DNA of 64,000 nt from Guyanagaster necrorhizus (GCF_019112545.1 NW_025064882.1:2038971-2102970); one strand, 5' to 3'; positions 22,990 to 34,967 are shown, counted from the first letter of the stretch. Numbers and translations: made by a program. Notes: a model not told the origin generated them from the sequence alone.

Positions 22990-25449
22990 ACACTCAAAGG
23001 TTGGATCCATTGGACCTGAACCAATAAGACAGATCATGAGCTAATAGAAGAGTTACAAAGAGCAGGACAAGAAAAGGCTCTGAAATGGTTAGACAAACTT
23101 TGGAAACCAAAAAAGTTCATCTGATGACAGAAGACCTATGGATGGGACCTTATTACCAAGATATAGATCTAGACTCTCATCAATTGAAAAGACTTCACAG
23201 TTACAGCCTTGATCAATAGTAGCTGTACTGAAAGCTCCATCAACTGAGCCTTTGTCAAGAAGCATCATCTCCCAACTAAGGCTATTGTGACCTTAATTCC
23301 TATCTACAATGCTGATGGCACCAAGAATCAAGCCAGATCAATCACAGAATTTGTAGAGCTTTACCTGATGATCAGAGACTATTCAGAGAGAATTGACCTA
23401 GCCATTATAGAACTTGGAATCAAAGAATCATTCTTAGGGCATGACTGGCTCATTTGATACAACCTGCTCATCAATTGGAAAACTGGATGAATCACCTTTA
23501 TTTAGTGCCAATGTTAGAAGACCCTACTTGTACTCTCTGATGCAGACTCAGAAGACAGATGAGATGAAGAAATAGAGGATGGAAAGACAATTCTCACAAT
23601 AGACTTCAAAGAGGCCCTATAGATACAGGCAGTTCATCATGCTAATGACTTAGTAGCTAAGGCAAACAAGATAGAAGAAAAGATGTTTGAGGAGATGATC
23701 CTTGAATGAGCAAGAGATTACTATGATCTTTTTGCTAAGAAGAGCTTTGATGAATTATCCACATCCAAACCCTGAGACCACACAATTGAATTGGTGCCAA
23801 ATACTAATGCTAATCTGGACTGCAAAATATACCCCTTGAAACATCACAAATAGCAAGAACTTGACAAGTTCTTGGAAGAGAATCTCTTGAGTGGGTGGAT
23901 CTGGCTATCAAAGTCCCCAATAGTATCACTATTCTTCTTCATCAAAAAGAAGAATAGCAAACTCCAATAGTATAGAATTATCAGCATCTCAATAAAATGA
24001 TGATTAAGAACCAATATCTGCTCTCTCTTATTTCAGAGCTGATGGACAAACTCCATGGAGCTCAATTCTACACTAAACTCAATGTTTGATGAGGGTATAA
24101 CAATATAAGGATCAAGAAAGGAGATGAGTGGAAAGCAGTGTTCTGAACCAACCAAGAGTTGTTTGAGCCTACAGTGATGTTCTTTAGGCTGATCAACTCT
24201 CCAGCTACCTTTCAGTGGATGATGAATGACATTTTCAAGGATCTTATTGCTATAAGAAAGATAACAATCTATTTGGATGATATACTCATAATATCAAAGA
24301 ATAGAAAGGAGCACCAACAACTCATATGCCAAGTATTTGAGCTGATAAGGAGAAACAAATTATTCCTCAAAGCTGAGAAGTGTGAGTTTGAGGTGCTAGA
24401 GATAGAGTATCTGAATGGATCCAATCAAGGTGGCTAGAGTAACAGACTGACTAGAGCCAACAAAGAAGGAGTTACAATCCTTTCTTGGCTTTATGAACTT
24501 CTACTGACAGTTCATATGGGATTATAGCAAGGTCATATGACCTATGATCCAGCTCACTGGGAACATACTCTAGACCTGGAGAATATTTCAACAGTTAGCA
24601 TTCAACAAACTCAAGTAATAGTTAGTGGAGGACATAGTTATAGCTACTCTTAGCTAGGATGAGAAATTCTGAGTTGAAGCAGATTCTAGTGAAGAGGTGA
24701 TAGGAGTAGTATTATTGCAAGAGCAGAATAGAAAATGAAGACCTGTCACATTCCTCTCTAAAGCACTGATAATGATAGAGAGGAATTATGAGACCTATGA
24801 CAAGAAACTTCTAGCTATCATGCTTATACTGGCAGAATAGTGGCACTATCTCATAGAGGCTACCCAAGTCTTTGAAGTGTGGATAGACTATCAAAATCTC
24901 TGATATTTCAGACTTTCCCAGAAACTCAACTGCTGACAAGCCCAATGAGTGATAGAGTTATCTGAGTACTAGTATACACTCCATCACAAGGCTGACATGG
25001 TAAATAAGAAGGCTGACCTGCTCAGCTAAAGGGCTGATCATGATCAAGGGGAAGAAGACAACGAGAGAGTAGTGCTACTCAAACTGGAGCATTTTCATGC
25101 AATGATAATGCTGATAGAGAAAGAGATACACAACAAGATCCATAGTGCCATATGCCAACCTAATTTGTAGGATCAGGGGATTGTAACATCCCTAAATCAT
25201 GAATGTGGCATTTACTGAAACTGTGACCTACTCTTTTATAACAGGCAACTTTATATTCTCTGAGACCAATCATTATAAGAGAAAATTATAGTGATGAGCT
25301 ATAACCATATAATAGCCAGACACCCAGAGATTACTAAGATGAAGAAGCTGATGCTAAGAGAGTATTAGTGGCTGAAAATAATGAAGGACATTAAGGAGTA
25401 CATCAAGAGATGTGAGACATGTCAAAGAACAAAATCCTCAATGAGAGCT
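22990..25449 (+). pseudogene. Protease-RT-RNase H remnant, first half of the split element
   Basis: Protease motif ALINSSCT is at about 23200-23235. RT (about 23900-24560) keeps IYLDDILIIS near 24265, and RNase H spans about 24650-25030. The longest open piece is 24159-24437. The integrase zinc-binding region begins before the break at 25449 (AREHPEIT-like text near 25310). It is cut by the minus-strand element that starts at 25450. Confidence 0.8.
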
Positions 25450-25911
25450 TGTTAGACTCAAGTGTCATGTGGACAGATACATGTGATAAACAGCCTAGTC
25501 TCCTTGCACTTTGAGAGATCAGCTAAGTTCACTGATGCATATTCTGATCAATGTGTCACAAAGCCTGAAGGATCAGCTTGAGGGTAGAATAGGATAGAAT
25601 AAACTGTAGCTTGAAGCTGAGATTTATCAGCAAGAGCAAGCCTCTTAAATACTGTACAAGCCCTATGCTAAATATACTGCTACTAATTGTGTATTGTTGG
25701 GTCTTTTGTGCTCATTGTCTCTGAGCATCATTACCATACATAAAAGGATGATTGTGCATCATCAGACAATGCTGTTGCATCAAAAGACAATGACTGACTC
25801 AGCTATTTGTGGTGATTAAGCTTTGTCTTATGGTCTTAAGCACCTGTGTTTAGTGCTCTGACTAAGCATAAATAGGGGTTAATCAAGAAAGAAAATAGAA
25901 AAATCATAATA
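25450..25911 (-). repeat. 3' LTR of the 25450-32999 element
   Basis: It ends GAGTCTAACA at 25450, but its other end reads TAATA at 25907-25911 in place of TAACA, one C-to-T change in the terminal CA. A purine tract (minus-strand CTTAAGGAGGAGGTAA) abuts it at about 25912-25927. Confidence 0.9.
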
Positions 25912-25999
25912 TTACCTCCTCCTTAAGACCATCATCATAATAGCTTAATTTAGAGATAGTTCATACTCATGTATAGTGTTATTGGCATTTATCTGCTTT

Positions 26000-28900
26000 T
26001 CATTGACTCATTGATTGGACTCCAGTCTATACTCTTTTCAGCTGACAAGATAGTCCACTGTCATTATTGAGCCATCCCTTTTTGCATGGACTTTATGTAA
26101 TTTATAGTTCAGGACCTGGTCAACTTTGTAATGCTCTTTGTTGTTGATGAGGTCTGGTGGTGGAGGTGGTTAGTGTTCTTGGTTAGAGAATACTGATGTG
26201 ACATATAGTGTAAGGAGTGTTTTATTGAATATATTGTGTATTTTTCATGTCATAGGTAATTTGAGTTTGTATGTATATTCTCTAATCTTTTTCAGGATGG
26301 GAAATAGGCTGGTGCACTTGTCACTGAGTTTGCGTTTGAGGCATGGAAGGTGTAGATTGGTGGTATCCAATCAGACCTTGTTGCCTGAGGAGTATGAGTG
26401 TGCAGAACAGTGATATTTGTTATAATATTGTGTCATTGTGATTGCAGCCTATTCAAGGGTGGTTTTGGTTTCAGAGTGGATTTTTGCCATTGTGGTGGCA
26501 AAGTCCATGGACATGAGAGTCATAGTGTGATGTCATTTGGTCTGGGTAACATTTGGATGTTGACCATAATTGACAAAAAATAGGATTTTTCCAGTAGCTG
26601 AATGAATCTGGTTGTTGTGCTGGAAGGCCATGAGAGCTAGCCATTCCACCCAATCATCTTGTTGGTAGTTTATAAAGAGGTGGAGATATTTTTCTATCTC
26701 TTAATTTGCATGCTCTGTTTGGCCATTGGTTTGGGGATGGTATATAGTTGATGCATTTCTCTTGATGTTTAGAAGGTGGTAGAGGTTATCAAGAAACTTG
26801 AAGATGAACTGGAATCCCCTGTCTGAGATGACTACTTGAGGTATACTATATTTGGTATAGACCTCATCACACAGGATTTTTGCCTATCTCTCAAAAGTTA
26901 ATTCTATCAAGCATGCAATCAGAATGATTGCTTTCAAGAATCAGTTGACTATGATGATGATCACATTATAGCTATTGCAATCTGGAAGTCTGGTGATTAT
27001 ATTGACAGAGATGTAGATCCATGATGATGATGAGACCTCATTTGGATGCAGTGGTGCAGCTCAAGTTTGGGTTGATGATTTGCTCCTTTGGCAAACTTCA
27101 CATACCTTGATGTACACAATAATGTTATTATTCATTTTTGGCCACCAATACTCTCATAGTACCAACTCCTTGATTTTGGCAATGCTGGGGTGCCCAGTAG
27201 TTGTGTGGTCATAGCAAGTGGTGATGATTTCACTATATAGTCTCTTGTCACAGAGAATATAGATCTGCCTATCATAATGGATGAGTCTTTCTTTCTTTGT
27301 CATTTCTTGTTTGTGATTGAGAGATGGAGTCACTTGTTGATCCTATTTGTGACTGTCTCGAGTTGCACTTTTAATGCACTCATGAATCTCCTTTTTGGTT
27401 GGCATTATCATAGCCCTAAAGTGTTTGGGCCACAATAAAGTGACTCCCTCATTATCAGTTCCTCTCTGATCATAATCTGCCCTTCAGCTAAGAAGATCAG
27501 CCTTTTTGTTTGCCATTCCTGCTTTGTGATGTAGAGTGTATTGATATTGGCTAAGTTCAGTCACCCATCTGGCTTGGTGGTGGTTGAGCTTCTGAAGCTG
27601 TTGAAAGTAATGAAGGTTTTGATGATCTGTCCAGATTTCGAAAACTTCTGCAGCTCTGATCAGATAGTGCTGCCACTCTTCCAGGGTGAGCATGATGGTG
27701 AGCAATTCTTTGTTGTAGATCTCATAATTTCACTCAGTGATGGTGAGTGCCTTTGAGAGGAATGCAACTAGTCATCATTTTCCATCTTGCTCTTGAGAAA
27801 GTACAGCCCCAATTGCCCTTTCACTGGAGTTGGCTTCAACTCAGAACCTCCCTTTTTGAGTTGAAATGGTGAGCATGATATTTTTGGCCAGCTGTCATTT
27901 GAGATTGTTAAAGGCAGCTTGCTGAGAGAGTCTCCAGATCCAGAGGGCATTGCCAGTTAACTGTGTTATTAATCAGACAATCTTGCTGTAGTCTCAGATA
28001 AAATACTGATAGAAGTTTGTGAATTCAAGAAATGACTGTAATTCCTTCTTTTTGACTGGTTCTAGTCATTCCATTATCTCTGTCACCTTGATTGGGTCTA
28101 TCTGAATGCTTCCTTTGCTAATGATAACTCCAAGGTACTTGGTTTTGAGCACCTCAAATTCACACTTCTCCACTTTGAGGAATAGTTTGTGCTTCCTCAT
28201 CAGAGCCAGTACTTGCCATACTAGCTTTCAGTGTTCTCCCTTTGTCTGGAACATGATTAGAATGTTGTCAAGATAGATGGTAACCTTTCCAGTGGCAATA
28301 AGTCCTTGAAAATATCCTTCATCATCCATTGGAAGGTTGCTGGGGAGTTGGTCAGCCCAAAGAACATGATCATCAGCTCAAACAGTCCTTGATTTGTCCT
28401 GAATGCAGCCTTCTATTCATCTTCTTCTTTGATTTGTATGTTATTATAACCCCATCGGATATTGAATTTAGTGTAGTATTTAGCACCTCAGAGTTTGTCT
28501 ATGAGTTCTAAAATCAATGGGAGGGGATAGCAGTTTTTGATTGTCATTTTGTTAAGCTTTTGGTAGTCCTGTATGGGCCAAAGCTTTCCATTCTTCTTTT
28601 TGATAAAGAAGAAGGGAGAAGCCATCAGAGATTTTGATGGTCAAATTCACCTATTAGACAAATTTTCTTTCAGGAATTTGTCAAGTTTCTGTTATTTGTT
28701 ATTGCCAAGAAGATAGATTTTGCAATCCAGATTGATGTTTGCATTTGAGATCAGCTCAATTGCATGATCTTATAGCTTTGATTCTGGTAATTCATCAAAG
28801 CTCTCCTTCTCAAATAGATCTCTGAAGTCTTGAGCCCATTCAGGCACCATTTCCTCAAAGGTTCTCTTCTCCTTGCATTTGTTGGCCTTGGCAGCCAGGT

Positions 28901-29400
28901 TGTTGGCATGATAGATCACCCAAATGTGTATCTCCTATTGGAGGTCAACAGCCAGGATGGTTTCTCCATCCTCTATCTCCTCATCCTATCAATCCTCTGA
29001 ATCCTCATCAGGTAACTCAAATGGAATTTTCTGACATTGATACTTTGTGAATGTGATTTGCTCAGTCTTCCAGTTGATTAATAGGTTATAATGTATTAGC
29101 CAGTCATAGCTGAGGAAGACTTCTTTTGTTTTCAGATCAGTTATGGCCAGGTTGATTCATTCAGAGTGAACACTGATCATGAGCCAGAGCTCAATGAATT
29201 TGGTAATTGAATCAGCCTGATTCTTAGTTCTATCAGTGTTATAAACTGGAATTAGTGCTGCTGTAGCTTGGGTTGGGAGTTTATACCTATCGATGAAGGC
29301 TCGATTGATTGAACTTCCTGTGCAGCCACTGTCGATCAGAGCAGTTACAGTATGGGTCATTCAGAATGTAAGGGTCTCAATTTAGGTCTTGGCGAGTAGG
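26000..29400 (-). pseudogene. pol remnant: protease, RT, RNase H, integrase, chromodomain
   Basis: Protease at 29157-29360 retains ALIDSGCTGSS, with the DSG catalytic motif intact. RT occupies about 28000-28700; its catalytic motif near 28270 is YLDN, encoded GACAAC, which would arise from GACGAC by loss of one CpG. RNase H (27484-27750) has TDHQNL. Integrase (about 26450-27200) and chromodomain (to about 26000) follow. Stops occur throughout, so this copy is inactive. Confidence 0.83.
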
Positions 29401-29639
29401 TTCCATCTGGGTGTCTTAGACCATTGAATGAATTTCTGTGGTCCATGGAGTTTGTCAAGCCATTCCAGGGCCCAACACTGTTCTGCTTCTTTTATTCCTT
29501 TGGTCATCTCATCCATGACTTCTTTAGCTCATGTCTGGTGAATTCAATTTTTAAGTATGGCTTTTGCCATTGCTTTGTCTTTGGCATCCTTGATAGCTCA
29601 CCAGGTCCACTTAATATCAAATAGTTTGAGCCAAGTACT

Positions 29640-30900
29640 GGGACTCTCTGCCTCTGTTTAGCTTGTAGATGCTTGAGTTCTTTTCAGCAATTCATTGGTG
29701 TGTGAGGCATAAGTCTGAGGTATATTTGAATGTGTGGCACAGGTAGGTATAAGAGTAACTACAGAGATATTATCAGTCTGACTAGTGGCTAGGAGTTGCA
29801 CACCATAAAGTCCTTTGGCCAGCTCAGTGGAATCACTCACTGGCTGGCCATATCTTTTACTTTCTCTACTTTGGTTTCTATGCTGAGTTCTTCTTCCTCC
29901 TTCTGTAAGTCAGTGATTTGTGCTCTGATGTCTTCTTAGGTCCTCTTCTTCTTTAAGCAGTCCTTTGCTATGTGGCCCTTCTATCCACAATTGAAGCACT
30001 TTCCTTCTTTCTTCATGTGGTCTATGTCTATTAGTTTGTCTGTTCCAGTGTATGTTATGCCTGTCCTGATCTTCTGCATGCCATAGGCAGGGGCCATCGA
30101 GGGTCCTGATGATTTTCTGGCAGTTGTTCCTGACGATTTGTTCAGAGTTGGTGGTGTTGACTTTTTCATATAATCTTGCAGCATCATTGATTCCACTTTC
30201 TGCCTTTGTCACTCCTTATACATCTCGATGATTCATTTCTTCCACTCATCATAGCCATTTGGCATGAGAGCTTGGATGCTGATTGCTAAGATCATTGTGA
30301 TGTAAGAGGAGGGGACCTCTTGCTTGAGGGCCTCAACCATCCTTCTGTCATTCATGGTGTCATCCCATATTCTGGTGAGCTTGGCTAATTATTTCAGCTC
30401 ATTAAAATAGTCTATGACTGCTTTGTCAGCCATCTTATACTCCTTGATCTTCTGTTTGTATACTTCTTGTATGACAGGATCAATGAACTTATCATGGAGT
30501 ATTTGTTTAAAGATGGGCCACAAGGGATAACAGTAGTGCTTCCAAGTTGATGATCAAAAGTTCAAGAAGATGAGAATCCACCATGTCTTCACTCTCTCTT
30601 TAAGATAAGAGGTGACAAAGATCACCTTATTTATGTCTGTCCCCAGGTATTCTATATAGACCTCAAAATATTGCTTGCAGTCCACAAGGAACCAGTTGAT
30701 GTCATCAGACATCTCTTTGAAGAGGCAGGGCTTTCATAGAAGGTCTGAGCAGCATTGCAAGATAGCAGCATCCTGGGGCAATATGCTTATTGGATTGGGC
30801 CAGTCAGAGAATGGAGGGTGCTGCTATTTGGCTGGTGGTCCAGAGAATGAATGGAGTGAGTTGTCATCTGCAATCAGGCTTCTACATGGGGGCTCCTCCT
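29640..30900 (-). pseudogene. gag remnant with CCHC knuckle
   Basis: The minus-strand frame at 29981-30196 ends in KKEGKCFNCG, and the following codons complete KGHIAKDC after an in-frame TAG, giving a CCHC knuckle. The gag core lies upstream to about 30900 and shares FLVDCKQYFEVYI-like text with the other copies. A second overlapping frame (29910-30212) reads on through the knuckle out of phase, so the frame is unstable here. Confidence 0.75.
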
Positions 30901-32522
30901 TTTAAACTATAACTCCATCTCAGATCATGAATCTAAGTCATACCACTTCAGGGTCATCCCAAATTGATTTCTTTCCTCTGTCACTCCCACTTGCTTCATT
31001 GGGTGGGGGCTGAGTCCCTAGTAATCAGCTTCTCTTGCTGGTCTAGAGATTTGGGTATTGTTTCCCTGTCTATCATCATCCTTGAATAGCAGAGGCTCTG
31101 GCTTCTGATAGTGACACTAAAGGTGTCTCTAGCCCAGGCCATCTCTGGTTCCTGGTGCTCCATCAGGATTCTTTATTATCATCTAGTCTGGCCTCTCTTC
31201 TTCTCTGTTCTTCTTTCTGCCTCCACTCTTTCTTGGTTATCAAACCCAGCTATAGATTACTTAGAAAGAAGGGGTCTTCTTCTCCTGTGTCACTTCTCTG
31301 GTCTGTTTCAATGGAAATAAACCTTGTCAGAGAAGTCCCAAAATGAGGAGTTCTAGGCATGTTCATTCTTGGCATTCTGCCACCACTCCTTTTCTCTGTT
31401 GATCCTTTTGACATACTGTCGAAACTTGTCATAGAAGTTGGGGTTAAGGAATAAGATGGTGAACCACTTATGTAAGAACCATTGAAGAGCCTGATTACTG
31501 ATCTAGGTCCTTGCTGGCTAGAGAACTCCATACTCTCTGAGAGTGGAGCTTTCATTGGACAGGTAGCTGGAGCTACCTGCACTTTCCTCAGTGTTGTCTT
31601 GATCATCTCACTGGTCACAGGAGTAAGGATCATCAGCAAGGTCCTCATTCCACTTAGTGTCTGAGGGCTATTTTCAGCCTCTTGCTAGTCCTTCTGAAGC
31701 ACTTGAAGATGGTCCTCATCTGGCATCATCTGATTCTGAATCCTTCCATCAGTTATGAGCATAGAGGTTGTCAGCTGGGTCTTTATTTTATTCAGTGTCT
31801 GGGGCCCACTTGCAGCATTCCTGGGCTCTTAGGGCAGAGCCCCACTCAGTGCTTCAGCTGATTCTGGCCAACTGTCAATATTGTTTATCAAGCTCATCTT
31901 CCCACTGCTAGTCATCCTTGACCTCTTTTAGGGAGTCTTCCCATCAGTTATGAGCATAGGGGTCATCAGCCAGATCCTTATTCTATTCAGTGCCTGGGGT
32001 CCACCTTTAGTGTTTTCAGATTTCTGGAGCAAGGTCCCACTCAGCTGATCAGCTGATTCTGGTCAGCTGTCAGTACTGCCTATCGAGCTCATCTCCCTAT
32101 TGTCAGTGGTATCTAGCTCTGTTCCCTCCCACTAGCTTGCTAGAGATGTCAGGGTCAGAGATCAGGAGATAATCAGGTTCTTGGGGTTCTTTTTCTTGAG
32201 GATCCTCTTTATCCATGTTGTCAGGCCCAATTTAAGGGTCTGATCCAGGCTGGAAGAGAGTTTTGATCAGGAGAGGAAGGTGATAGATGGGGACATTCTG
32301 TGGTGACAGCTGATAGTTTCTGACTATTTCAGCTAATATGGGTCCAAAGATAGTGAGGGTGATTTTATGAGAATTGATCATGAGATTGAAGTTCATAGTT
32401 TGAGTGATAGGTGATAAGAGTGTTGTTCTTGCACTTCTTTGATGTGCATCAAGAAAAGAAGTAGTGTGTCAATAGAAGATTCAGTTTCCTCCACATTATA
32501 GTGCATGAAAAAAGGAAAGAAG
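30901..32522 (-). other. Leader and gag N-terminal region of the 25450-32999 element
   Basis: There is no domain I recognise. The longest minus-strand frame is 31250-31648 (132 aa; Ser, Thr and Met-rich). The part next to the 5' LTR shares GAGGAAACTGAAT with the sister element. A 195-bp tandem duplication occupies 31746-32130. Confidence 0.5.
31746..32130 (-). repeat. 195-bp tandem duplication in gag/leader
   Basis: The unit beginning CCATCAGTTATGAGCATAG at 31746 repeats at 31941. Both units continue through TCAGC, TTATT, ATTCAGTG and AGCTGATTCTGG blocks in the same order. A third, more diverged partial unit precedes them (about 31612-31690: ATCATCAGC, CTTAGTGTCTGAGGGC). Because 195 is a multiple of three, the duplication would keep the frame. 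Confidence 0.7.
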
Positions 32523-32536
32523 CAGCTTCAAGCTAA
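32523..32536 (-). promoter_or_regulatory. Self-priming primer-binding site (exact 14-nt complement in the LTR)
   Basis: Plus strand CAGCTTCAAGCTAA, one base inside the 5' LTR, is the exact reverse complement of 32694-32707 within that LTR. In element orientation the LTR copy starts about 32 bases after the beginning of the TATA-like box (32732-32739), the expected 5' end of the RNA. The RNA's own start could therefore fold onto this site and prime minus-strand DNA, as is known for Tf1. No site starting TGG, as needed for a tRNA primer, is present. Confidence 0.7.
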
Positions 32537-32537
32537 T

Positions 32538-32999
32538 TGTTAGACTCAAGTGTCATGTGAACAGATACACATAATAAACAGCCTAGTCCCCTCACACTTC
32601 AAGAGATCAGCTGAATTCACTGATGCATATTCTGATCAATATATCACAAGATCTAAAGGATCAGCTTAAGGGTAGAATGAAATAGAATAAACTTTAGCTT
32701 GAAGCTGGGGTTTACCAGCAAGAGCAAGTCTCTTAAATACTGTACAAGTCCTGTGCTAAATATACTGCTACTAATTGTGCATTATTGGGTTCTTTGTGCT
32801 CATTATCTCTGAGCATTGTTACCATACATAAAAGGATGATTGTATATCATCAGGCAATGCTGTTGTGTCAAAAGACAATGACTGACTTGGCTGTTTGTGG
32901 TGACTAAGCCTTGTCTCATAGTCTTAAGTGCCTGTGTTTAGCACCCTGACTAAGCATAAATAGAAGTTAATCAAGAAAGAAAATGGAAAAATCATAACA
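32538..32999 (-). repeat. 5' LTR of the 25450-32999 element
   Basis: 462 bp, with termini TGTTATGATT (32999, minus) and GAGTCTAACA (32538). It has a TATA-like TATTTAAG (minus) at 32732-32739. It is the same length as its partner at 25450-25911, with a modest number of transition differences. Confidence 0.92.
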
Positions 33000-33004
33000 G
33001 AGCT

Positions 33005-34100
33005 CATACTGCACTATTGCATCTAAATAAGGTTTTGATGCATCTATGGATCCACATCTCAGTTGATATGATCATGGGACTTTCAGATTGCAATGGCTAT
33101 AATGCTATCATTATCATTGTCAATCACTTCTTGAAAGCAATCATCCTGATAGTATGTTTGATGGAACTATCCTCAGAAGGGTGGGTAAAACTACTTCAGA
33201 ACAAAGTTTATGCTAAATATGGTATGCTACAAGTTGTTATTTCAGATTAAGAGCCACAATTTGTCTCAAAGTTCATAGATGATCTATATTGTCTACTCAA
33301 TATTCACAGCAATACCTCAACAGCCTATCACTCACAGACAGATGGCCAGACAGAATGCATTAATCAGGAGATTAAAAAGTATCTTTGCATGTTTATCAGC
33401 TACTGACAAGATGATTGAACTGAATGACTGGCACTTGCAGCTTTTCAACATAACAACCACATTCACTCTGCCGCTAAAAAGACTTCCTTCTTTGTCAATC
33501 ATAGCCAACATCCAAATATAGCTAAGATCATATGCTCCTATATAACTAACCCAGCCTCAACTGACTTTGCAGCAGACATAGTAAAGATCCACCTCAAGAT
33601 AAAAACCACACTCTGAAAAGCCACTGACACTATGAAGACATAACATGATAAACATCAATGATCAGCCTATTTATATCAAGTCAACAATAAAGTCTGGCTT
33701 GATACAATGAATCTTTATCTTCCATGTCTGAAACAAAAACTTGATAATAAATGCACTGGCCTATTCACAATCACAGCAAAGGTCAGTGCTTCTGCCTATA
33801 AACTCTGACTGCCACCCATATAGTGAATCCATAATACATTTAACAAGACACTCCTGACCCCATTCATTGCATCTGCCTTTCCTAATCAGAAATGACCACT
33901 ACCATCATCATCTGACTTGATCAATGACAAAGAACATTATAAAGTTGATCAAGTATTAAATCACAAAATCTGATGAATATACACATGTGGTAATAGCATG
34001 ACAACTGTTGATTACCTCATCAGCTGAAAGAGCTACAGACTGGAGTCAAACCAATAGGTAAATAAATACTATATAAACATTAATGATGCTATATATAACT
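33005..34100 (+). pseudogene. Integrase-chromodomain remnant, second half of the split element
   Basis: The frame 33017-33250 holds HISVDMIMGLS and IIIIV followed by VVISD, the first two catalytic Asp regions of the integrase core (VDRFSK has become VNHFLK). The third acidic residue lies in CINQEIKKYL near 33370. Downstream text (WLDT.NLYLP, NKTLLTPFIA, VDYLIS) matches the integrase C-terminus and chromodomain of the 266-2553 copy. Many stops are present. Confidence 0.8.
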
Positions 34101-34153
34101 ATGAATTATTCTTAAATTAAGCCATCAAGACAATAGTCTTAAGGAGGGGGTAA

Positions 34154-34350
34154 TGTTATGATTTTTCCACTTTTATTCTCATCATTCACAGAATTAACCC
34201 CTATTTATGCTTGGTCAGAGTGTCTATACTAGTGCCTAAGACTGTGGAACAAGCTTAGTCAGCACAATCAGCTATTGTCTCTCAATTCATAGCAACACCC
34301 TGACAATAGCACAACAAATCTTTTGTAGGTAATATTGACTCATAAGCACC
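34154..34350 (+). repeat. Truncated 3' LTR of the split old element
   Basis: It begins TGTTATGATTTTTCC right after the purine tract AAGGAGGGGGTAA. It can be followed to about 34340 (CTTTTGTAGGTAAT) by comparison with 22485-22955, and then changes into unrelated pol text. The remaining half and the terminal TAACA are missing. Confidence 0.7.
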
Positions 34351-34755
34351 ACATCCAACAAGTTAGTAGCCAAGGCCTACATGGAAAAACCAAAGAAATC
34401 ATTTGAAGAAATGGTCTCTGGTCATTATAGGGGCTTTACAGACATCTTCAGTAAAGAAAATTCAATAAGTTACTACTGCAGAAGCCATAGAACCATGTGA
34501 CTGAGCTCAACAATGATAATGGCACATTTGTAGAGTATACTCCTGCCAACTTGCAAATTTATCCTCCAGCTGCAGAATGATCCATACTAGTTTTAGACCT
34601 GTATACATAATACACATCTCCATCCATGATTTCTTATCAGTAACATGCAAGTAATAGAGAAAGATGAAGTGGTTGACTATCTGGCCAAAAACGTTTTGAG
34701 TTCATTGATGGGGAAACCAGTCACATCATTGGTGTACTAGTGACATTATTGAAGG
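34351..34755 (+). pseudogene. Fragment of a further Gypsy pol (protease-RT spacer)
   Basis: SNKLVAKAY, KSFEEMVSGHYRGFTDIFSKE and, after a frame change, NHVTELNND match the spacer between protease and RT in the elements above. The last 100 bases contain KDEVVDYLAKN-like text but no firm domain. It is broken by a copia-like solo LTR at 34760 and marks the right end of the transposon nest. Confidence 0.55.
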
Positions 34756-34759
34756 CATC

Positions 34760-34967
34760 TGTTAGAGGGTTTTGCGTGGTGGAACATAACCAATAGGCAT
34801 GGTACTTGCTATATATAGTCACAATTTATGACGAGAATCGTGGTACCGTTAGACTGCTACAGAGCGGGGTCTCACATAGGCTCTCGCCGATTGCTCTCGA
34901 CCCATGTACTCCATAGAGCTGTTTTCCGTTTCTGACATTGTGCGGTCGGCACTCATTACCCTCTGCA
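34760..34967 (+). repeat. 208-bp copia-like solo LTR with target duplication GCATC
   Basis: It starts TGTTAGAGGG and ends CTCTGCA, with identical GCATC at 34755-34759 and 34968-34972. A TATA-like TATATATAG lies near 34810. Short length and a TGTTAGAG start are typical of Ty1/copia LTRs, but no internal copia sequence is present, so the superfamily is inferred. It keeps many CpG (GCG, TCG, CCG) although the DNA to its left has lost them, so it is a recent arrival. Confidence 0.75.

Larger units (their letters stand above)
25450..32999 (-). mobile_element. Complete 7.55-kb Ty3/Gypsy chromovirus with target duplication GAGCT
   Basis: LTRs of 462 bp lie at 25450-25911 (3') and 32538-32999 (5'); GAGCT flanks both ends at 25445-25449 and 33000-33004. 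Minus-strand order is leader, gag, CCHC knuckle, protease, RT, RNase H, integrase, chromodomain. It interrupts the integrase of the plus-strand element at 22956-34350, whose coding text resumes at 33005. It is the best template for the structure of this family in the window. CpG depletion and stops show that it no longer moves by itself. Confidence 0.93.
22956..34350 (+). mobile_element. Oldest visible Gypsy element, split by the 25450-32999 element
   Basis: Plus-strand gag end, protease, RT and RNase H (22990-25449) stop exactly at the target duplicate GAGCT. They resume after 33004 with integrase, chromodomain, purine tract (34140-34153) and a truncated 3' LTR. Its first bases (from 22956) align with the middle of the gag-protease spacer of the neighbouring element (near 18655), so the 5' half was displaced to the left by that insertion. 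Heavy stop load and missing CpG fit great age. Confidence 0.82.
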
